DNA from: Azospirillum sp. 412522
GTDB taxonomy: Bacteria > Pseudomonadota > Alphaproteobacteria > Azospirillales > Azospirillaceae
Direction of reading: 5' to 3'
DNA length: 64,000 nt
Assembly (NCBI RefSeq): GCF_019805165.1
Contig: NZ_RWIJ01000002.1
Coordinates: 1-64,000 of the forward strand
The notes under the pieces: generated by a model
Databases searched by the model: none
What the model was told of the DNA's origin: nothing
Seen by the model: only the letters and a program-made list of their open reading frames with translations
Position numbers and translations under genes: made by a program
Shown here: piece by piece, positions 25,243-33,551 of the stretch
Position numbering within the stretch: the stretch's first letter is position 1
Layout: the number at the start of each line of letters is the position of its first letter

Positions 25243-25281
25243 GTCCGGCGGCGGGGCAGCTGTGCGTCCCCGCCGCCGGAC
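25243..25281. terminator. strong hairpin between transketolase and TRAP genes
   Basis: GTCCGGCGGCGGGG (25243-25256) and CCCCGCCGCCGGAC (25268-25281) pair perfectly over 14 bases with an 11-base loop. It lies 21 bases after the stop of the reverse-strand transketolase gene and about 200 bases before the receptor gene. No T-run follows, so it may be a processing or attenuation site that sets relative expression in the operon. Confidence 0.55.
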
Positions 25282-25302
25282 GGTTCTCTTCTGCGAACCT
25301 TC

Positions 25303-26319
25303 CTACAGCCAACCCTTGATGCTGGCCGTCATGGCGTCGGTGGAGATGCCGTAGAGGTCGTGCAGGGTCGGCAGGGCGCCGGCCTTCAGGAACTCGTCGG
25401 GCAGGCCGATCTGGCGGAAGACCGGGGCGACGCCGGCGCGCAGCAGGGTGCCGGCCACCGCCTCGCCCAGCCCGCCGATGACGGTGTGGTTCTCCGCCGC
25501 CACCACCATGCGGCCGGTCCGGGCCGCTTCGCGCAGGATGGTCTCGGTGTCCAGCGGCTTGATGGTGGGGACGTGCAGCACGGCGACGGCGACCTTGTCG
25601 GCCTCCAGCCGCTGGGCCACCTCCAGCGCTCGCATCGTCATGATGCCGGACGAGATCACCAGTACGTCGGCGCCGTCGCGCAGCAGCCTGGCCTTGCCGA
25701 GTTCGAACTTGTAGTCGTACTCGTCCAGCACCAGCGGGACGTTGCCGCGCAGCAGCCGCATGTAGACCGGACCCTGGTGGGCGGCCATGGCGGGCACCAC
25801 CTGCTCGATCTCGTGCGCGTCGCAGGGGTCGATCACCACCATGTTCGGCATGGCGCGGAACAGCGCCAGATCCTCCGCCGCCTGATGGCTCGGGCCGTAG
25901 CCGGAGGTCAGGCCCGGCAGGGCGCAGGCGATCTTGACGTTGCGGTTCTCCTCCGCGATCGTCTGGTGGACGAAGTCGTAGGCGCGGCGCGAGGCGAAGA
26001 CGGCGTAGGTGGTGACGAAGGGCATCATCCCCTCATGCGCCATGCCCGACGCCGCCCCCATCAGCAGCTGCTCGGCCATGCCCATCTGATAGAAGCGGTC
26101 CGGGAAGGCCTGGGCGAAGATGTGCAGGTCGGTGTATTTGCCGAGGTCGGCGGTCATGCCGACGATCTCCGGCCGCTGCCTTGCCAGTTCGACCAGCGCA
26201 TGGCCGAAGGGGGCCGGCCTGGTCCGCTGCCCCTCCGCCGCGATGGACGCGATCATGGCGGAGGTCTTCAGGCGCGGCTTGGCGGCGGTATCGGCGCCAG
26301 TCGTGGTGACGGTGCTCAT
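25303..26319 (-). CDS. transketolase, C-terminal half (pyrimidine-binding and C-domains)
   Basis: A 338-residue protein carrying the second half of a split transketolase. It has the Pyr domain (TADLGKYTDLHIF, QMGMAEQLLMGAASGMAHEG with the catalytic Glu, YDFVHQTIAEENRNVKI) and the C-terminal domain (SSGIMTMRALEVAQRL, AAENHTVIGGLGEA). The ATG overlaps the stop of the N-terminal half gene (ATGA), so the two are made together and form one active centre. Split transketolases of this type serve sugar side-pathways rather than the central pentose cycle. Confidence 0.92.
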   Translation of the reverse strand: MSTVTTTGADTAAKPRLKTSAMIASIAAEGQRTRPAPFGHALVELARQRPEIVGMTADLGKYTDLHIFAQAFPDRFYQMGMAEQLLMGAASGMAHEGMMPFVTTYAVFASRRAYDFVHQTIAEENRNVKIACALPGLTSGYGPSHQAAEDLALFRAMPNMVVIDPCDAHEIEQVVPAMAAHQGPVYMRLLRGNVPLVLDEYDYKFELGKARLLRDGADVLVISSGIMTMRALEVAQRLEADKVAVAVLHVPTIKPLDTETILREAARTGRMVVAAENHTVIGGLGEAVAGTLLRAGVAPVFRQIGLPDEFLKAGALPTLHDLYGISTDAMTASIKGWL

Positions 26320-27173
26320 GCGGTCCTCCCGGCGTCGAGCGCGTCCAGCGCCATCTGCCATTCGTGCGCGTCGACGCGGATGAAGTGGTTCTTTTCGCGG
26401 GCTTCGAGGAACGGCACGCCCTTGCCCATCTTCGTGTCGCAGACGATCATCCGCGGCTTGGGCTCCGGGTGGGACTTGGCGGCGTCGAAGGCGGCGACCA
26501 CCGCGTCCATGTCGTTGCCGTCGACCCGCTGGACGAACCAGCCGAAGGCCTCCAGCTTGTCCACCAGCGGCTCGAACGCCATCACCTGGGTCGACGGGCC
26601 GTCGGCCTGCTGGTTGTTGACGTCGACCATGGCGATCAAGTTGTCGAGCTTGTAGTGGGCGGCCGACATGATGGCCTCCCACACCGAGCCCTCGTCCAGC
26701 TCGCCGTCGGAGAACAGGGTGTAGACGCGGCTGGCGGAGTTCTTGCGCTTCAGCCCCAGCCCGATGCCGACCGCGATGCCGAGGCCAAGGCCGAGCGAAC
26801 CGCCGGACATCTCCATGCCCGGCGTGTAGGCGGCCATGCCCGACATCGGCAGGCGGCTGTCGTCGCTGCCGTAGGTCTCCAGCTCTTCGGCCGGGACGAT
26901 GCCGGCCTCGATCAGGGCGGCGTAGAGCGCGATGGCGTAATGGCCGTTCGACAGCAGGAAGCGGTCGCGTCCCTCCCAATGCGGGTCCTCGGGCCGGTAG
27001 GTCATGGCGTGGAAGTAGGAGACCGCCAGCACGTCGGCGATGTCCAGCGCCTGCCCGATATAGCCCTGGCCCTGCACCTCGCCCATCAGCAGGGCGTTGC
27101 GGCGGATGCGGTAGGCGCGTTCGGCGAGCGGCACATTGTGCCCCAGCGGGGTGGTGTCTTGTCGTGTGTCCAC
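26316..27173 (-). CDS. transketolase, N-terminal half (thiamine diphosphate-binding)
   Basis: A 285-residue protein with the PP domain: RDRFLLSNGHYAIALYAAL, GSLGLGLGIAVGIG, and the thiamine diphosphate/Mg motif SDGELDEGSVWEAIMSA ending near DVNNQQADG (about 135-168). The first part has QGYIGQALDIADVLAVSYFH. It is coupled to the C-terminal half (ATGA) and lies 25 bases after an SDR gene on the same strand. It transfers a two-carbon ketol unit between sugars or sugar phosphates; the donor here is unknown. Confidence 0.92.
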   Translation of the reverse strand: MDTRQDTTPLGHNVPLAERAYRIRRNALLMGEVQGQGYIGQALDIADVLAVSYFHAMTYRPEDPHWEGRDRFLLSNGHYAIALYAALIEAGIVPAEELETYGSDDSRLPMSGMAAYTPGMEMSGGSLGLGLGIAVGIGLGLKRKNSASRVYTLFSDGELDEGSVWEAIMSAAHYKLDNLIAMVDVNNQQADGPSTQVMAFEPLVDKLEAFGWFVQRVDGNDMDAVVAAFDAAKSHPEPKPRMIVCDTKMGKGVPFLEAREKNHFIRVDAHEWQMALDALDAGRTA

Positions 27174-27198
27174 GGGGAGTGTCTCCGTCCGTTCGGGA

Positions 27199-27948
27199 TC
27201 AGTGGATCAGCATGCCGCCGTTGACGTCGAGCGTTGCGCCGGTGATGTAGGAGGACAGCTCGGACGCCAGGAACAGGCAGGACCGGGCCACGTCGTCGGC
27301 GTCGCCCAGGCGGTTCAGCGGAATGCCCTTGAGGATTTCCGTCCGCAGCTCGGGGGTCAGCTTGTCGCCGGTGATGTCGGTCTGGATCAGGCCGGGCGTG
27401 ACCGAATTGACGCGGACGTTGTCCGGCCCCAGTTCGCGCGCCATCGCCTTGGCCAGACCCAGCACGCCGGCCTTGGCGGCGCTGTAATGCGGGCCGCCGA
27501 AGATGCCGCCGCCGCGCTGCGCCGACACCGACGAGATGCAGACGATGGACCCGGACTTGCGCTCGCGCATGTGGGGGACGACCGCCTGGCTCATGTAGAG
27601 CGTGCCGCGCAGGCTGACGTCGGTCACCGCCTCGTAGTTCCTGGGGCCGATGTCCATGAACTTCAGCGGCTGGGTGATGCCGGCGTTGTTGACCAGCACG
27701 TCGATGCGGCCGAATTCCTCCACCACGCGCCCGGCGGCGGCGAAGCAGGCGTCGCGGTCGGTCACGTCGCAGGCAAGGCCGCGGTGCGCCTCGCCCAGTT
27801 CGGCGGCGGCTTCGGCTGCCTGGGCGGCGTCGAGATCCAGGATGATCGCGCGTCCGCCATGCAGCGCGAAGAGCTTGGCGGTCGCCCGGCCGATGCCGCG
27901 GCGCGACGCGGCGCCGGTGATCACGCAGACCTTGTTGGACAGCAGCAT
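27199..27948 (-). CDS. short-chain dehydrogenase/reductase
   Basis: A 249-residue classical SDR: GAASRRGIGRATAK (glycine-rich loop, about 11-24), NNAGITQ (about 87), and YSAAK (Tyr about 154, Lys about 158), ending DVNGGMLIH. ATG at 27948 chosen because the frame upstream overlaps the divergent promoter region. First gene of the reverse operon with split transketolase, TRAP transporter and hydroxyacid dehydrogenase, so it probably interconverts an alcohol and ketone of the imported sugar or polyol. Confidence 0.88.
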   Translation of the reverse strand: MLLSNKVCVITGAASRRGIGRATAKLFALHGGRAIILDLDAAQAAEAAAELGEAHRGLACDVTDRDACFAAAGRVVEEFGRIDVLVNNAGITQPLKFMDIGPRNYEAVTDVSLRGTLYMSQAVVPHMRERKSGSIVCISSVSAQRGGGIFGGPHYSAAKAGVLGLAKAMARELGPDNVRVNSVTPGLIQTDITGDKLTPELRTEILKGIPLNRLGDADDVARSCLFLASELSSYITGATLDVNGGMLIH

Positions 27949-28090
27949 GGTCGCTTCCTCTTCTCGAAGCAGCCTCCGCCGTGGCGGCGCCGGAGGTGCC
28001 GCGGCGAAGTGCCGGTTTTGCTTGGTTGTGGGAGTTTTGCGGGGTCGGCCGACGATCTGTCTGGCCGACCGTTGAGAAAATACTATGATC

Positions 28091-28119
28091 TTGAGATGAG
28101 CCTGACAAACGAATAAGAT
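28091..28119 (+). promoter_or_regulatory. possible promoter of the LysR gene
   Basis: TTGAGA (28091-28096), 17 bases, then TAAGAT (28114-28119) in the AT-rich divergent gap. Four of six matches in the -10 box. Modest support. Confidence 0.35.
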
Positions 28120-28155
28120 CGCGGTTGCATGAACTGAATTCATCTGAATGCTGCG

Positions 28156-29106
28156 ATGCAAAGACGGGTTTCGATCAAGGCGCTCCAGGCCTTCGAGGCT
28201 GCCGCGAGGCTGCAATCCTTCGCGGCCGCAGCGCAGGACCTCGGTCTCACGCCTTCCGCGATCAGCCATCAGGTGAAGCTTCTGGAGGAGCAGCTGGGGT
28301 TCCCGCTGTTCCACCGGGTGCACCGGTCGGTGACGCTGACCGATGCCGGGCGGGCCTATGCCACGGAGATCATCGCCGCCTTCGCCCGCATCGACACCGC
28401 CACGCGCAACGCCACCACCGCCGGTGCCGGCACCACGATCCTGACCGTCCGCTCGATGCCGAGCTTCGCCACGCAATGGCTGATGCCCCGCCTGGGCCGG
28501 GTGAAGGAACTGCACCCCGCCATCGACATCCGGCTGCAGGCCTCGGTCTCACCCATCGACCTGACGACGGGGGCGGTGGACATCGACATCCGCTACAATC
28601 CCGGCCCGCCGCCGGCCGGCTGCGTGATGGCCCAGTTTCCGGAGGACACCATCGTGCCGATGTGCGTTCCGGAACTGGCCAACGGCCTGAACCCGATCCG
28701 CCGGCCTCAGGATCTCAGCCGCCATATCCTGATCCATTCGGAAATCAACATCGTCGGCTGGCGCGACTGGGCGCGCCGGCACCGAGGCGTGCAGCTGGAC
28801 ATGGAGCGCGGCCTGCGCTTCGACCGGTCCTTCATGGCGATCAACGCCGCGGTGAACGGGATGGGGGTCTGCCTGGACAGCCTCCTGCTCGCCCGGCGGG
28901 AGCTTGAGTCGGGCAGGCTGGTCGTCCCCTTCCCGTCCCGGCCGCTCAAGGCGCAGGGGCACGGCTTCGTGACCTTGAAATCGTCCTTCGACCTGCCGAA
29001 GGTCCGCATTTTCCGGGACTGGCTGTTCGGCGAACTGGAATCCTGCCGCCAGTGGGAGGAGCGTTACCTCGCATCCCTGCAGGGATCGGCAACGCCGCCG
29101 CGGTAA
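28156..29106 (+). CDS. LysR family regulator, GcvA-like subgroup
   Basis: A 316-residue regulator. The first residues SIKALQAFEAAARLQSF and the HTH AAAAQDLGLTPSAISHQVKLLEEQLG with HRVHRSVTLTDAGR are typical of the GcvA-like LysR group. The effector domain runs from about 95 to 300. Divergent from the SDR-transketolase-TRAP operon, which it probably controls. It ends at a hairpin shared with the convergent LysR gene to the right. Confidence 0.9.
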   Translation: MQRRVSIKALQAFEAAARLQSFAAAAQDLGLTPSAISHQVKLLEEQLGFPLFHRVHRSVTLTDAGRAYATEIIAAFARIDTATRNATTAGAGTTILTVRSMPSFATQWLMPRLGRVKELHPAIDIRLQASVSPIDLTTGAVDIDIRYNPGPPPAGCVMAQFPEDTIVPMCVPELANGLNPIRRPQDLSRHILIHSEINIVGWRDWARRHRGVQLDMERGLRFDRSFMAINAAVNGMGVCLDSLLLARRELESGRLVVPFPSRPLKAQGHGFVTLKSSFDLPKVRIFRDWLFGELESCRQWEERYLASLQGSATPPR

Positions 29107-29122
29107 GGAATATGCGGCGGCG
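29093..29122. terminator. bidirectional terminator hairpin
   Basis: CGCCGCCGC (29093-29101) and GCGGCGGCG (29114-29122) form a nine-base stem whose loop contains the stop codon of the forward LysR gene. The next gene is convergent (stop at 29212). No T-run, so efficiency is unclear. Confidence 0.5.
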
Positions 29123-29211
29123 TCGCGAGCGGCGGCCGATACGCTTCCGAACCTGACGAATGGGAGAAAAGCGGCGGATGCCCCTGGAATAAGACACGGC
29201 CCGGTTCGGCC

Positions 29212-30132
29212 TCATGCCTCCAAGGTGCTGATCCGGTCGTCCGGTCCCGGTCTGCCCAGCCCGGCCAGCAGATGCTCGATGAAGCTGCGCACCTTCGGCG
29301 AGACATGGCGGGTCGCCGGATAGACGGCATGGATGGCCTCGTCCGTCACCTCCAGCCCGGACAGGACCGGGACCAGCCGGCCGGCGCGGATGTCATCCTC
29401 GACGATGAAGTCGGCCAGCCGCGCCAGCCCCAGCCCGCCCACCGCGGCATGGCGCAGCAGCCACAGGCTGTCGGTCTGGAAGCTGCCGGCCGGGCGCAGG
29501 ATCTCGCGCCGGTCCCCCACCAGGAATTCCCACTCCGTCCGGCTGGAACCCGACAGCAGCGTCAGGCAATCGTGGCGGGCGAGGTCGGCCGGCGACTGCG
29601 GCACGCCGTGCCGTTCCAGATAGTCGGGACTGGCCACCACATGGCGGCGCAGCGGTCGCAGGCGGCGGGCGATCAGGCTGGAGTCGGGCAGCCGCCCGGC
29701 CCGGATCGCCAGATCGAACCCCTCGTCGATCAGGCGCTGCATGCGGTCGCTCAGGCTGGCCTCCAGCGTCACGCCGGGGTGGCGCCGCAGATAGGAGGGG
29801 AGCAGCGGCGCCACCCGCATCTGCCCGAACATCACCGGCATGGTGACGCGCAGCGTGCCGCGCGGCTCCTCGCCCATCTCTGTCAGCGACTGTTCCGCCT
29901 CGTCCAGCGCGGCCAGGATGGCGCGCGCCCGCAGGCAGAATGTGGCGCCGGCGTCGGTCAGCGCGATCCGCCGCGTCGTGCGAGCCAGCAGCCGGGTGCC
30001 CAGCCGGTTCTCCATCTGGGCGATCCGCCGGCTGATCGCCGACGCGGACAGGCCGAGCCGCTCCGCCGCCGCCGACAGGCTGCCGCTGTCCACAACCTCC
30101 ACCAGCACCGTCAGGTCGTCCAGCCGGTCCAT
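29212..30132 (-). CDS. LysR family transcriptional regulator
   Basis: A 306-residue regulator: MDRLDDLTVLVEVVDSGSLS, HTH AAAERLGLSASAISRRIAQME, effector domain from about 90 (LRVTMPVMFGQMRVAPLL). This subgroup often controls oxidative-stress, quinone or small redox-enzyme genes. Divergent from the peroxiredoxin-like gene that opens the bufferin operon region, with 142 bases between; palindromes in that gap are its likely sites. Confidence 0.9.
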   Translation of the reverse strand: MDRLDDLTVLVEVVDSGSLSAAAERLGLSASAISRRIAQMENRLGTRLLARTTRRIALTDAGATFCLRARAILAALDEAEQSLTEMGEEPRGTLRVTMPVMFGQMRVAPLLPSYLRRHPGVTLEASLSDRMQRLIDEGFDLAIRAGRLPDSSLIARRLRPLRRHVVASPDYLERHGVPQSPADLARHDCLTLLSGSSRTEWEFLVGDRREILRPAGSFQTDSLWLLRHAAVGGLGLARLADFIVEDDIRAGRLVPVLSGLEVTDEAIHAVYPATRHVSPKVRSFIEHLLAGLGRPGPDDRISTLEA

Positions 30133-30150
30133 TCCTTCCCCCGCCGCTCA

Positions 30151-30190
30151 TGCCCGTCAGTTTCGGGCATATTCGTGCATTTTGCGCAAA
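30151..30190. promoter_or_regulatory. palindromes in the LysR/peroxiredoxin divergent gap
   Basis: Two dyads occur in the gap: TGCCCG-N7-CGGGCA (30151-30169) and the perfect 10-base palindrome TTTGCGCAAA (30181-30190), which sits in an ATTTTGCGCAAAGAT context with the T-N11-A form of LysR sites. They are candidate operators for the reverse LysR gene and the forward peroxiredoxin/bufferin genes. Confidence 0.45.
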
Positions 30191-30274
30191 GATATTGTGC
30201 GTGTCCCCCTATGTTTCGCAAACCCGGCTTTTGACAGGATCGCGGTGACGGACACGCCGACAGGGAATTGCCCG

Positions 30275-30940
30275 ATGCGTCTTCAACGCCAACTCCGCAA
30301 CATCCGGGCGCAGACCGGCAAGACCCTGCCGCCGGGGGTGACGGCGATGATGGACCGGGTGATTGCCGATCTGAAGGCGCGCGGGGTCGAATTGGGGGCG
30401 CTGCGCCCCGGACTCCAGGCCCCCGACTTCGCCCTGCCGAACCAGCTCGGCCGGACGGTGTCCCTTTACGAGACGCTGGAGCGGGGACCGGTCGTCCTGC
30501 TGTTCTACCGCGGCGAATGGTGTCCCTATTGTTGCGCCCAGCTCAGGGCCATGCAGATGGCGCTGCCGCAACTGACCGCCGGCGGCGCCCGTCTGGTCGC
30601 GGTGTCGCCGGAACTGCCAGATCACAGCCTGACGCTGGCGGAGCGCAACGCGCTGGACTTCGACATTCTGTCCGACCAGGGGGCGGCCGTGGCCCGCAGC
30701 TACGGCCTCGTCTACCGCGTGCCGGACGAACTCCGCGACCGTTACCGCGACCGCGGCCTCGACTTCAATGTCCGGCAGGGACGTCCGCCCGGCGAGCCCT
30801 GGCAGCTGCCGCTCCCGGCGACCTACCTGCTGTCGCCGAGCGGCGTCGTGCGCTTCGCCGCCATCGATGCCGACTTCACCCAACGCCCGGAGCCGCAGGC
30901 GCTCATCGACCTGCTGCACGACCGCGTAGCGGCGCCCTGA
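30275..30940 (+). CDS. peroxiredoxin-like protein (AhpC/TSA fold)
   Basis: About 221 residues. Thioredoxin-fold core with the redox motif YRGEWCPYCCAQL (Cys about 90 and 93), preceded by APDFALPNQLGRTVSL and followed by VAVSPEL. The N-terminal 45 residues form a helical lead common in the 'peroxiredoxin-like' subgroup. No signal peptide. It lies 36 bases before bufA on the same strand and divergent from a LysR gene. A paralogue (38032-38724) lies convergent at the far end of the bufferin region. Likely reduces peroxides or disulfides; a part in bufferin maturation is speculative. Confidence 0.85.
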   Translation: MRLQRQLRNIRAQTGKTLPPGVTAMMDRVIADLKARGVELGALRPGLQAPDFALPNQLGRTVSLYETLERGPVVLLFYRGEWCPYCCAQLRAMQMALPQLTAGGARLVAVSPELPDHSLTLAERNALDFDILSDQGAAVARSYGLVYRVPDELRDRYRDRGLDFNVRQGRPPGEPWQLPLPATYLLSPSGVVRFAAIDADFTQRPEPQALIDLLHDRVAAP

Positions 30941-30976
30941 CCGGCGCCAACCATCCGGAAACAGAGGAACACGACC

Positions 30977-31279
30977 ATGACCGCCAGCAAGACCGCCACC
31001 AAGACCTTGGCCCTGCTCCCGATCGCCGGAGCGCTGGCCGGCGCCCTCACCTTGATGGCCGGCCCGGCCGCCGCGCAGTCCAACATGGAGAAATGCTATG
31101 GCATCTCCAAGCCGGGCGAAAACGGCTGCGCCCATGCCAAGGGCCTGCATTCCTGTGCCGGCAACAGCAACCTGACCTATGACGGCGGTGACTGGAAGCT
31201 GGTCAAGGCCGGCAGCTGCGCGACGGAAATGGGGTCCTTGAAGCCGTTCGAAGGCGCCAACCCGCAGAAGAAGGGCTGA
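30977..31279 (+). CDS. bufA: bufferin precursor peptide (DUF2282 family)
   Basis: A 100-residue secreted precursor. Sec signal peptide with KTLALLPIAGALAGALTLM and cleavage after PAAA (about residue 33). The mature part has exactly four cysteines at 40, 51, 60 and 81 in EKCYGI, ENGCAHAKG, LHSCAGNSN and KAGSC, which is the DUF2282/bufferin pattern. In characterised bufferins the MNIO enzyme converts the middle cysteines to thiooxazole heterocycles that bind copper. Here the residue after Gly50 is Cys51 in NGC where NDC is usual. Four bases separate it from the MNIO gene. Ribosome site GAGG about ten bases upstream. Confidence 0.88.
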   Translation: MTASKTATKTLALLPIAGALAGALTLMAGPAAAQSNMEKCYGISKPGENGCAHAKGLHSCAGNSNLTYDGGDWKLVKAGSCATEMGSLKPFEGANPQKKG

Positions 31280-31283
31280 GCCG

Positions 31284-32207
31284 ATGGCCGCGACGGCGCC
31301 CTCCACGCTCCCAGGACCGGTGCCGGCCGCCGTGGGCATCGGCCTGCGCGAGCCGCACCGGGAGGCCTTCGTCGCGGCCGGCTGTCCGGTCCCCTGGGTC
31401 GAGATCCATCCGGAGAATTACCTGGCTCCGGGCGGTCCGCGTCTGGCCGGCATCCTGCGGGTCCGCCGCGACCGGCCCGTCAGCTGCCATGGCGTCGGCC
31501 TGTCGCTGGGCAGCGCCGACGGTCTCGATCCCGATCATCTGATGCGGTTGCGGGCATTCTACGACCGGCTGGAACCGGGGCTGATCTCGGAGCACCTGTC
31601 CTGGAGCGTCACGGACGCGACCTATTTCAACGATCTGCTGCCGCTGCCCTATACCGAGGACAGCCTGGACCGGGTCCGCCGCAACGTCGAGCATGCGCAG
31701 GAGGTCTTCGGCCGGCGCATCCTGGTCGAAAATCCGGCCGCCTGCATCGCCTTCGCCGACAGCGCCATTCCCGAAGCGGAGTTCCTGGCGGAACTGTCCG
31801 CGCGCACCGGCTGCGGCCTGCTGCTGGACGTCAACAACCTCTACGTCTCCTCGGTCAACCTCGGCTTCGACCGGACGGCGTGGCTCGGCGCCATTCCGGC
31901 GGATGCCGTCGGCGAGCTGCATCTGGCGGGTCACGCCCGGATGACGCTCGACGGCGAGGAGTTGCTGATCGACGACCATGGCAGCGTGGTCGGCGACGCG
32001 GTGATGGCGCTCTATGCCGACGTGCTGGACCGCATCGGCCCGCAGCCGGTGCTGGTCGAATGGGACAACGACCTGCCGCCGCTCGAAATCCTGCTGGCCG
32101 AGGCGGGCAGGGCGCAAAAGCAGCTTGCGCAAAAGCAGCTTGCGCAACGGCTGCCCGACGGGCAGGCGCGACACTTCGGAATGCCGGAGGCCCATTGTGC
32201 CGGCTGA
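31284..32207 (+). CDS. bufB: MNIO family oxidative enzyme (DUF692), bufferin maturase
   Basis: A 307-residue TIM-barrel enzyme of the multinuclear non-haem iron family. Candidate ligands: Glu40/His42/Glu44 in VEIHPENY, His69 in SCHGVGLSLGS, His104 in ISEHLSW, Glu in LVENPA (about 150), Asp/Asn in LDVNNLYVS, two His in GELHLAGHA, Asp/His in IDDHGS and Glu/Asp in VEWDND. It would oxidise cysteines of BufA before export. Near its C-terminus a perfect 15-base tandem duplication (32112-32141) encodes AQKQLAQKQL. Its end overlaps bufC by 11 bases. Confidence 0.92.
   Translation: MAATAPSTLPGPVPAAVGIGLREPHREAFVAAGCPVPWVEIHPENYLAPGGPRLAGILRVRRDRPVSCHGVGLSLGSADGLDPDHLMRLRAFYDRLEPGLISEHLSWSVTDATYFNDLLPLPYTEDSLDRVRRNVEHAQEVFGRRILVENPAACIAFADSAIPEAEFLAELSARTGCGLLLDVNNLYVSSVNLGFDRTAWLGAIPADAVGELHLAGHARMTLDGEELLIDDHGSVVGDAVMALYADVLDRIGPQPVLVEWDNDLPPLEILLAEAGRAQKQLAQKQLAQRLPDGQARHFGMPEAHCAG
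32112..32141 (+). repeat. in-frame 15-bp tandem duplication inside bufB
   Basis: GCGCAAAAGCAGCTT occurs twice in a row (32112-32126, 32127-32141), followed by GCGCAA. It adds five residues (AQKQL) to the C-terminal tail without changing frame. Confidence 0.9.
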
Positions 32208-33036
32208 CGCGAAACTGGCGGAATTGCAACGCGACTTCGCCGCCTACCTGCTGCGCGGCGATCCGGCGGTCGCCGGGGCCTTGCGGTCGGACCTGCCGGC
32301 CGGGCGGCTGGCGATCTACCGCAACACGGTGATGGGGTCGCTGGCCGCCGTTCTCGGCCATGCCCATCCCACCCTGCGCCGGGCCCTGGGCGGGCCGCGC
32401 TTCACCACGCTCGCCTGCCGCTTCGCGGCGGAGTCGCCGCCCCGCCTGCCGATGCTGTGGAGCTACGGCGCCGGTTTCGCCGGCTGGCTGGCCGACCCCG
32501 GACCGGCTGCCGGCATTCCGCCGGACAGCATTCCAGCTTGGGCGCCCGACCTCGCGCGGCTCGACTGGGCGATGCACGAGGCGCTGTTCGCCGCCGACGC
32601 CGAACCGCTCGACCTCGCTCGGCTCGCCGCGATCCCGCCGGAGCAGGCCGGATCCCTGCGGCTGGTTCCGCACCCGTCGCTGCGGCTGGTGCGGTCGGGC
32701 TGGAACATCCATGCCTTGTGGAAGGACGGCGATGCCGCCCCGGCCGCGCTGCCGGAAGCGGTGCTGGTCGGCCGCAGCCCGGGAGACGGAAACGATTGCG
32801 CCGCCGGAGGCGAGGTGCGCTGCGCCCGGCTGACCGCGGCCGACGGCGCGCTCGCCGCCCGGCTGCTGGCCGGCGCCACCCTCGACGAGGCGGCAGGGGA
32901 CCAGACCGCCGCCGGGGCCGCCGCCGGGGCCGACCTCCAATCCCTGCTGGCGCTTCTGCTGCAGAACCGGCTGCTGGCCGGCTTCGCGCTGGACCGGCAC
33001 TCCTCCTTCACCGGACCCGAAGGGAACGTCCCATGA
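32197..33036 (+). CDS. bufC: BufC-like partner protein (DUF2063 family)
   Basis: About 279 residues starting at the GTG at 32197, which has GGAGG six bases upstream and overlaps the bufB end. The N-terminal part ([44 protein letters not shown]) is the DUF2063 domain that in MNIO systems binds the leader region of the precursor and docks it to the enzyme. The C-terminal half is Ala/Leu-rich and less conserved. No catalytic residues expected. Ends with an ATGA overlap to the DoxX gene. Confidence 0.87.
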   Translation: MPADAKLAELQRDFAAYLLRGDPAVAGALRSDLPAGRLAIYRNTVMGSLAAVLGHAHPTLRRALGGPRFTTLACRFAAESPPRLPMLWSYGAGFAGWLADPGPAAGIPPDSIPAWAPDLARLDWAMHEALFAADAEPLDLARLAAIPPEQAGSLRLVPHPSLRLVRSGWNIHALWKDGDAAPAALPEAVLVGRSPGDGNDCAAGGEVRCARLTAADGALAARLLAGATLDEAAGDQTAAGAAAGADLQSLLALLLQNRLLAGFALDRHSSFTGPEGNVP

Positions 33037-33551
33037 CGTCATCGCCCGCAAGCCCCTTGGCGCCACCTGGGGCGCACTCCGCCCGGCTCGCCCACCTGTC
33101 GGACATCCGCGACCTTGTCGCCGGATGGCTCGACCGCCATGCGGCCCCCCTGTTCGACCTCGCCGTCCGGCTGACGATGGCGCCGATCTTCTTCCGCTCC
33201 GGCTTGCAGAAGATCGGCGACTGGCAGGCGACCCTCTTCCTGTTCCAGGAGGAATACCGGGTGCCGCTGCTGCCGCCGGATGTTGCCGCGCTGCTGGCCG
33301 CCGCCGCCGAGCTGACCATGCCGGTCCTGCTGGTGCTCGGTCTGGCGACGCGGGTGGCGGCGGTGCCGTTGCTGGGGATGGCGCTGGTGATCCAGTTCGT
33401 GCTGGGGGCCGCGAACCCGGCCTTCAGCAATCCGCAGCACTATTTCTGGATGCTGCTGCTCATCGGTCTGATCGTGCGCGGCGGCGGCCGGCTGTCGGTC
33501 GACCATTGGCTCCTGTGCCTCGGCCGCCGTCGGACTGGAGACCGGTCATGA
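33033..33551 (+). CDS. DoxX family membrane protein
   Basis: A 172-residue protein with four membrane helices: about 40-58 ([19 protein letters not shown]), 82-100, 103-128 and 131-150. The [10 protein letters not shown] segment after the first helix is characteristic of DoxX proteins encoded in bufferin operons. Start overlaps bufC stop (ATGA) and its own stop overlaps the chemoreceptor start (ATGA). Role in the system is not settled; a quinone-linked electron donor or membrane redox partner for thiol chemistry is a reasonable guess. Confidence 0.88.
   Translation: MTSSPASPLAPPGAHSARLAHLSDIRDLVAGWLDRHAAPLFDLAVRLTMAPIFFRSGLQKIGDWQATLFLFQEEYRVPLLPPDVAALLAAAAELTMPVLLVLGLATRVAAVPLLGMALVIQFVLGAANPAFSNPQHYFWMLLLIGLIVRGGGRLSVDHWLLCLGRRRTGDRS

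Noticed and set aside
31284-32207. Xylose-isomerase-like sugar enzyme
   Set aside because: The TIM barrel is shared, but the His/Glu/Asp set and the bufA/bufC neighbours fit the MNIO family.
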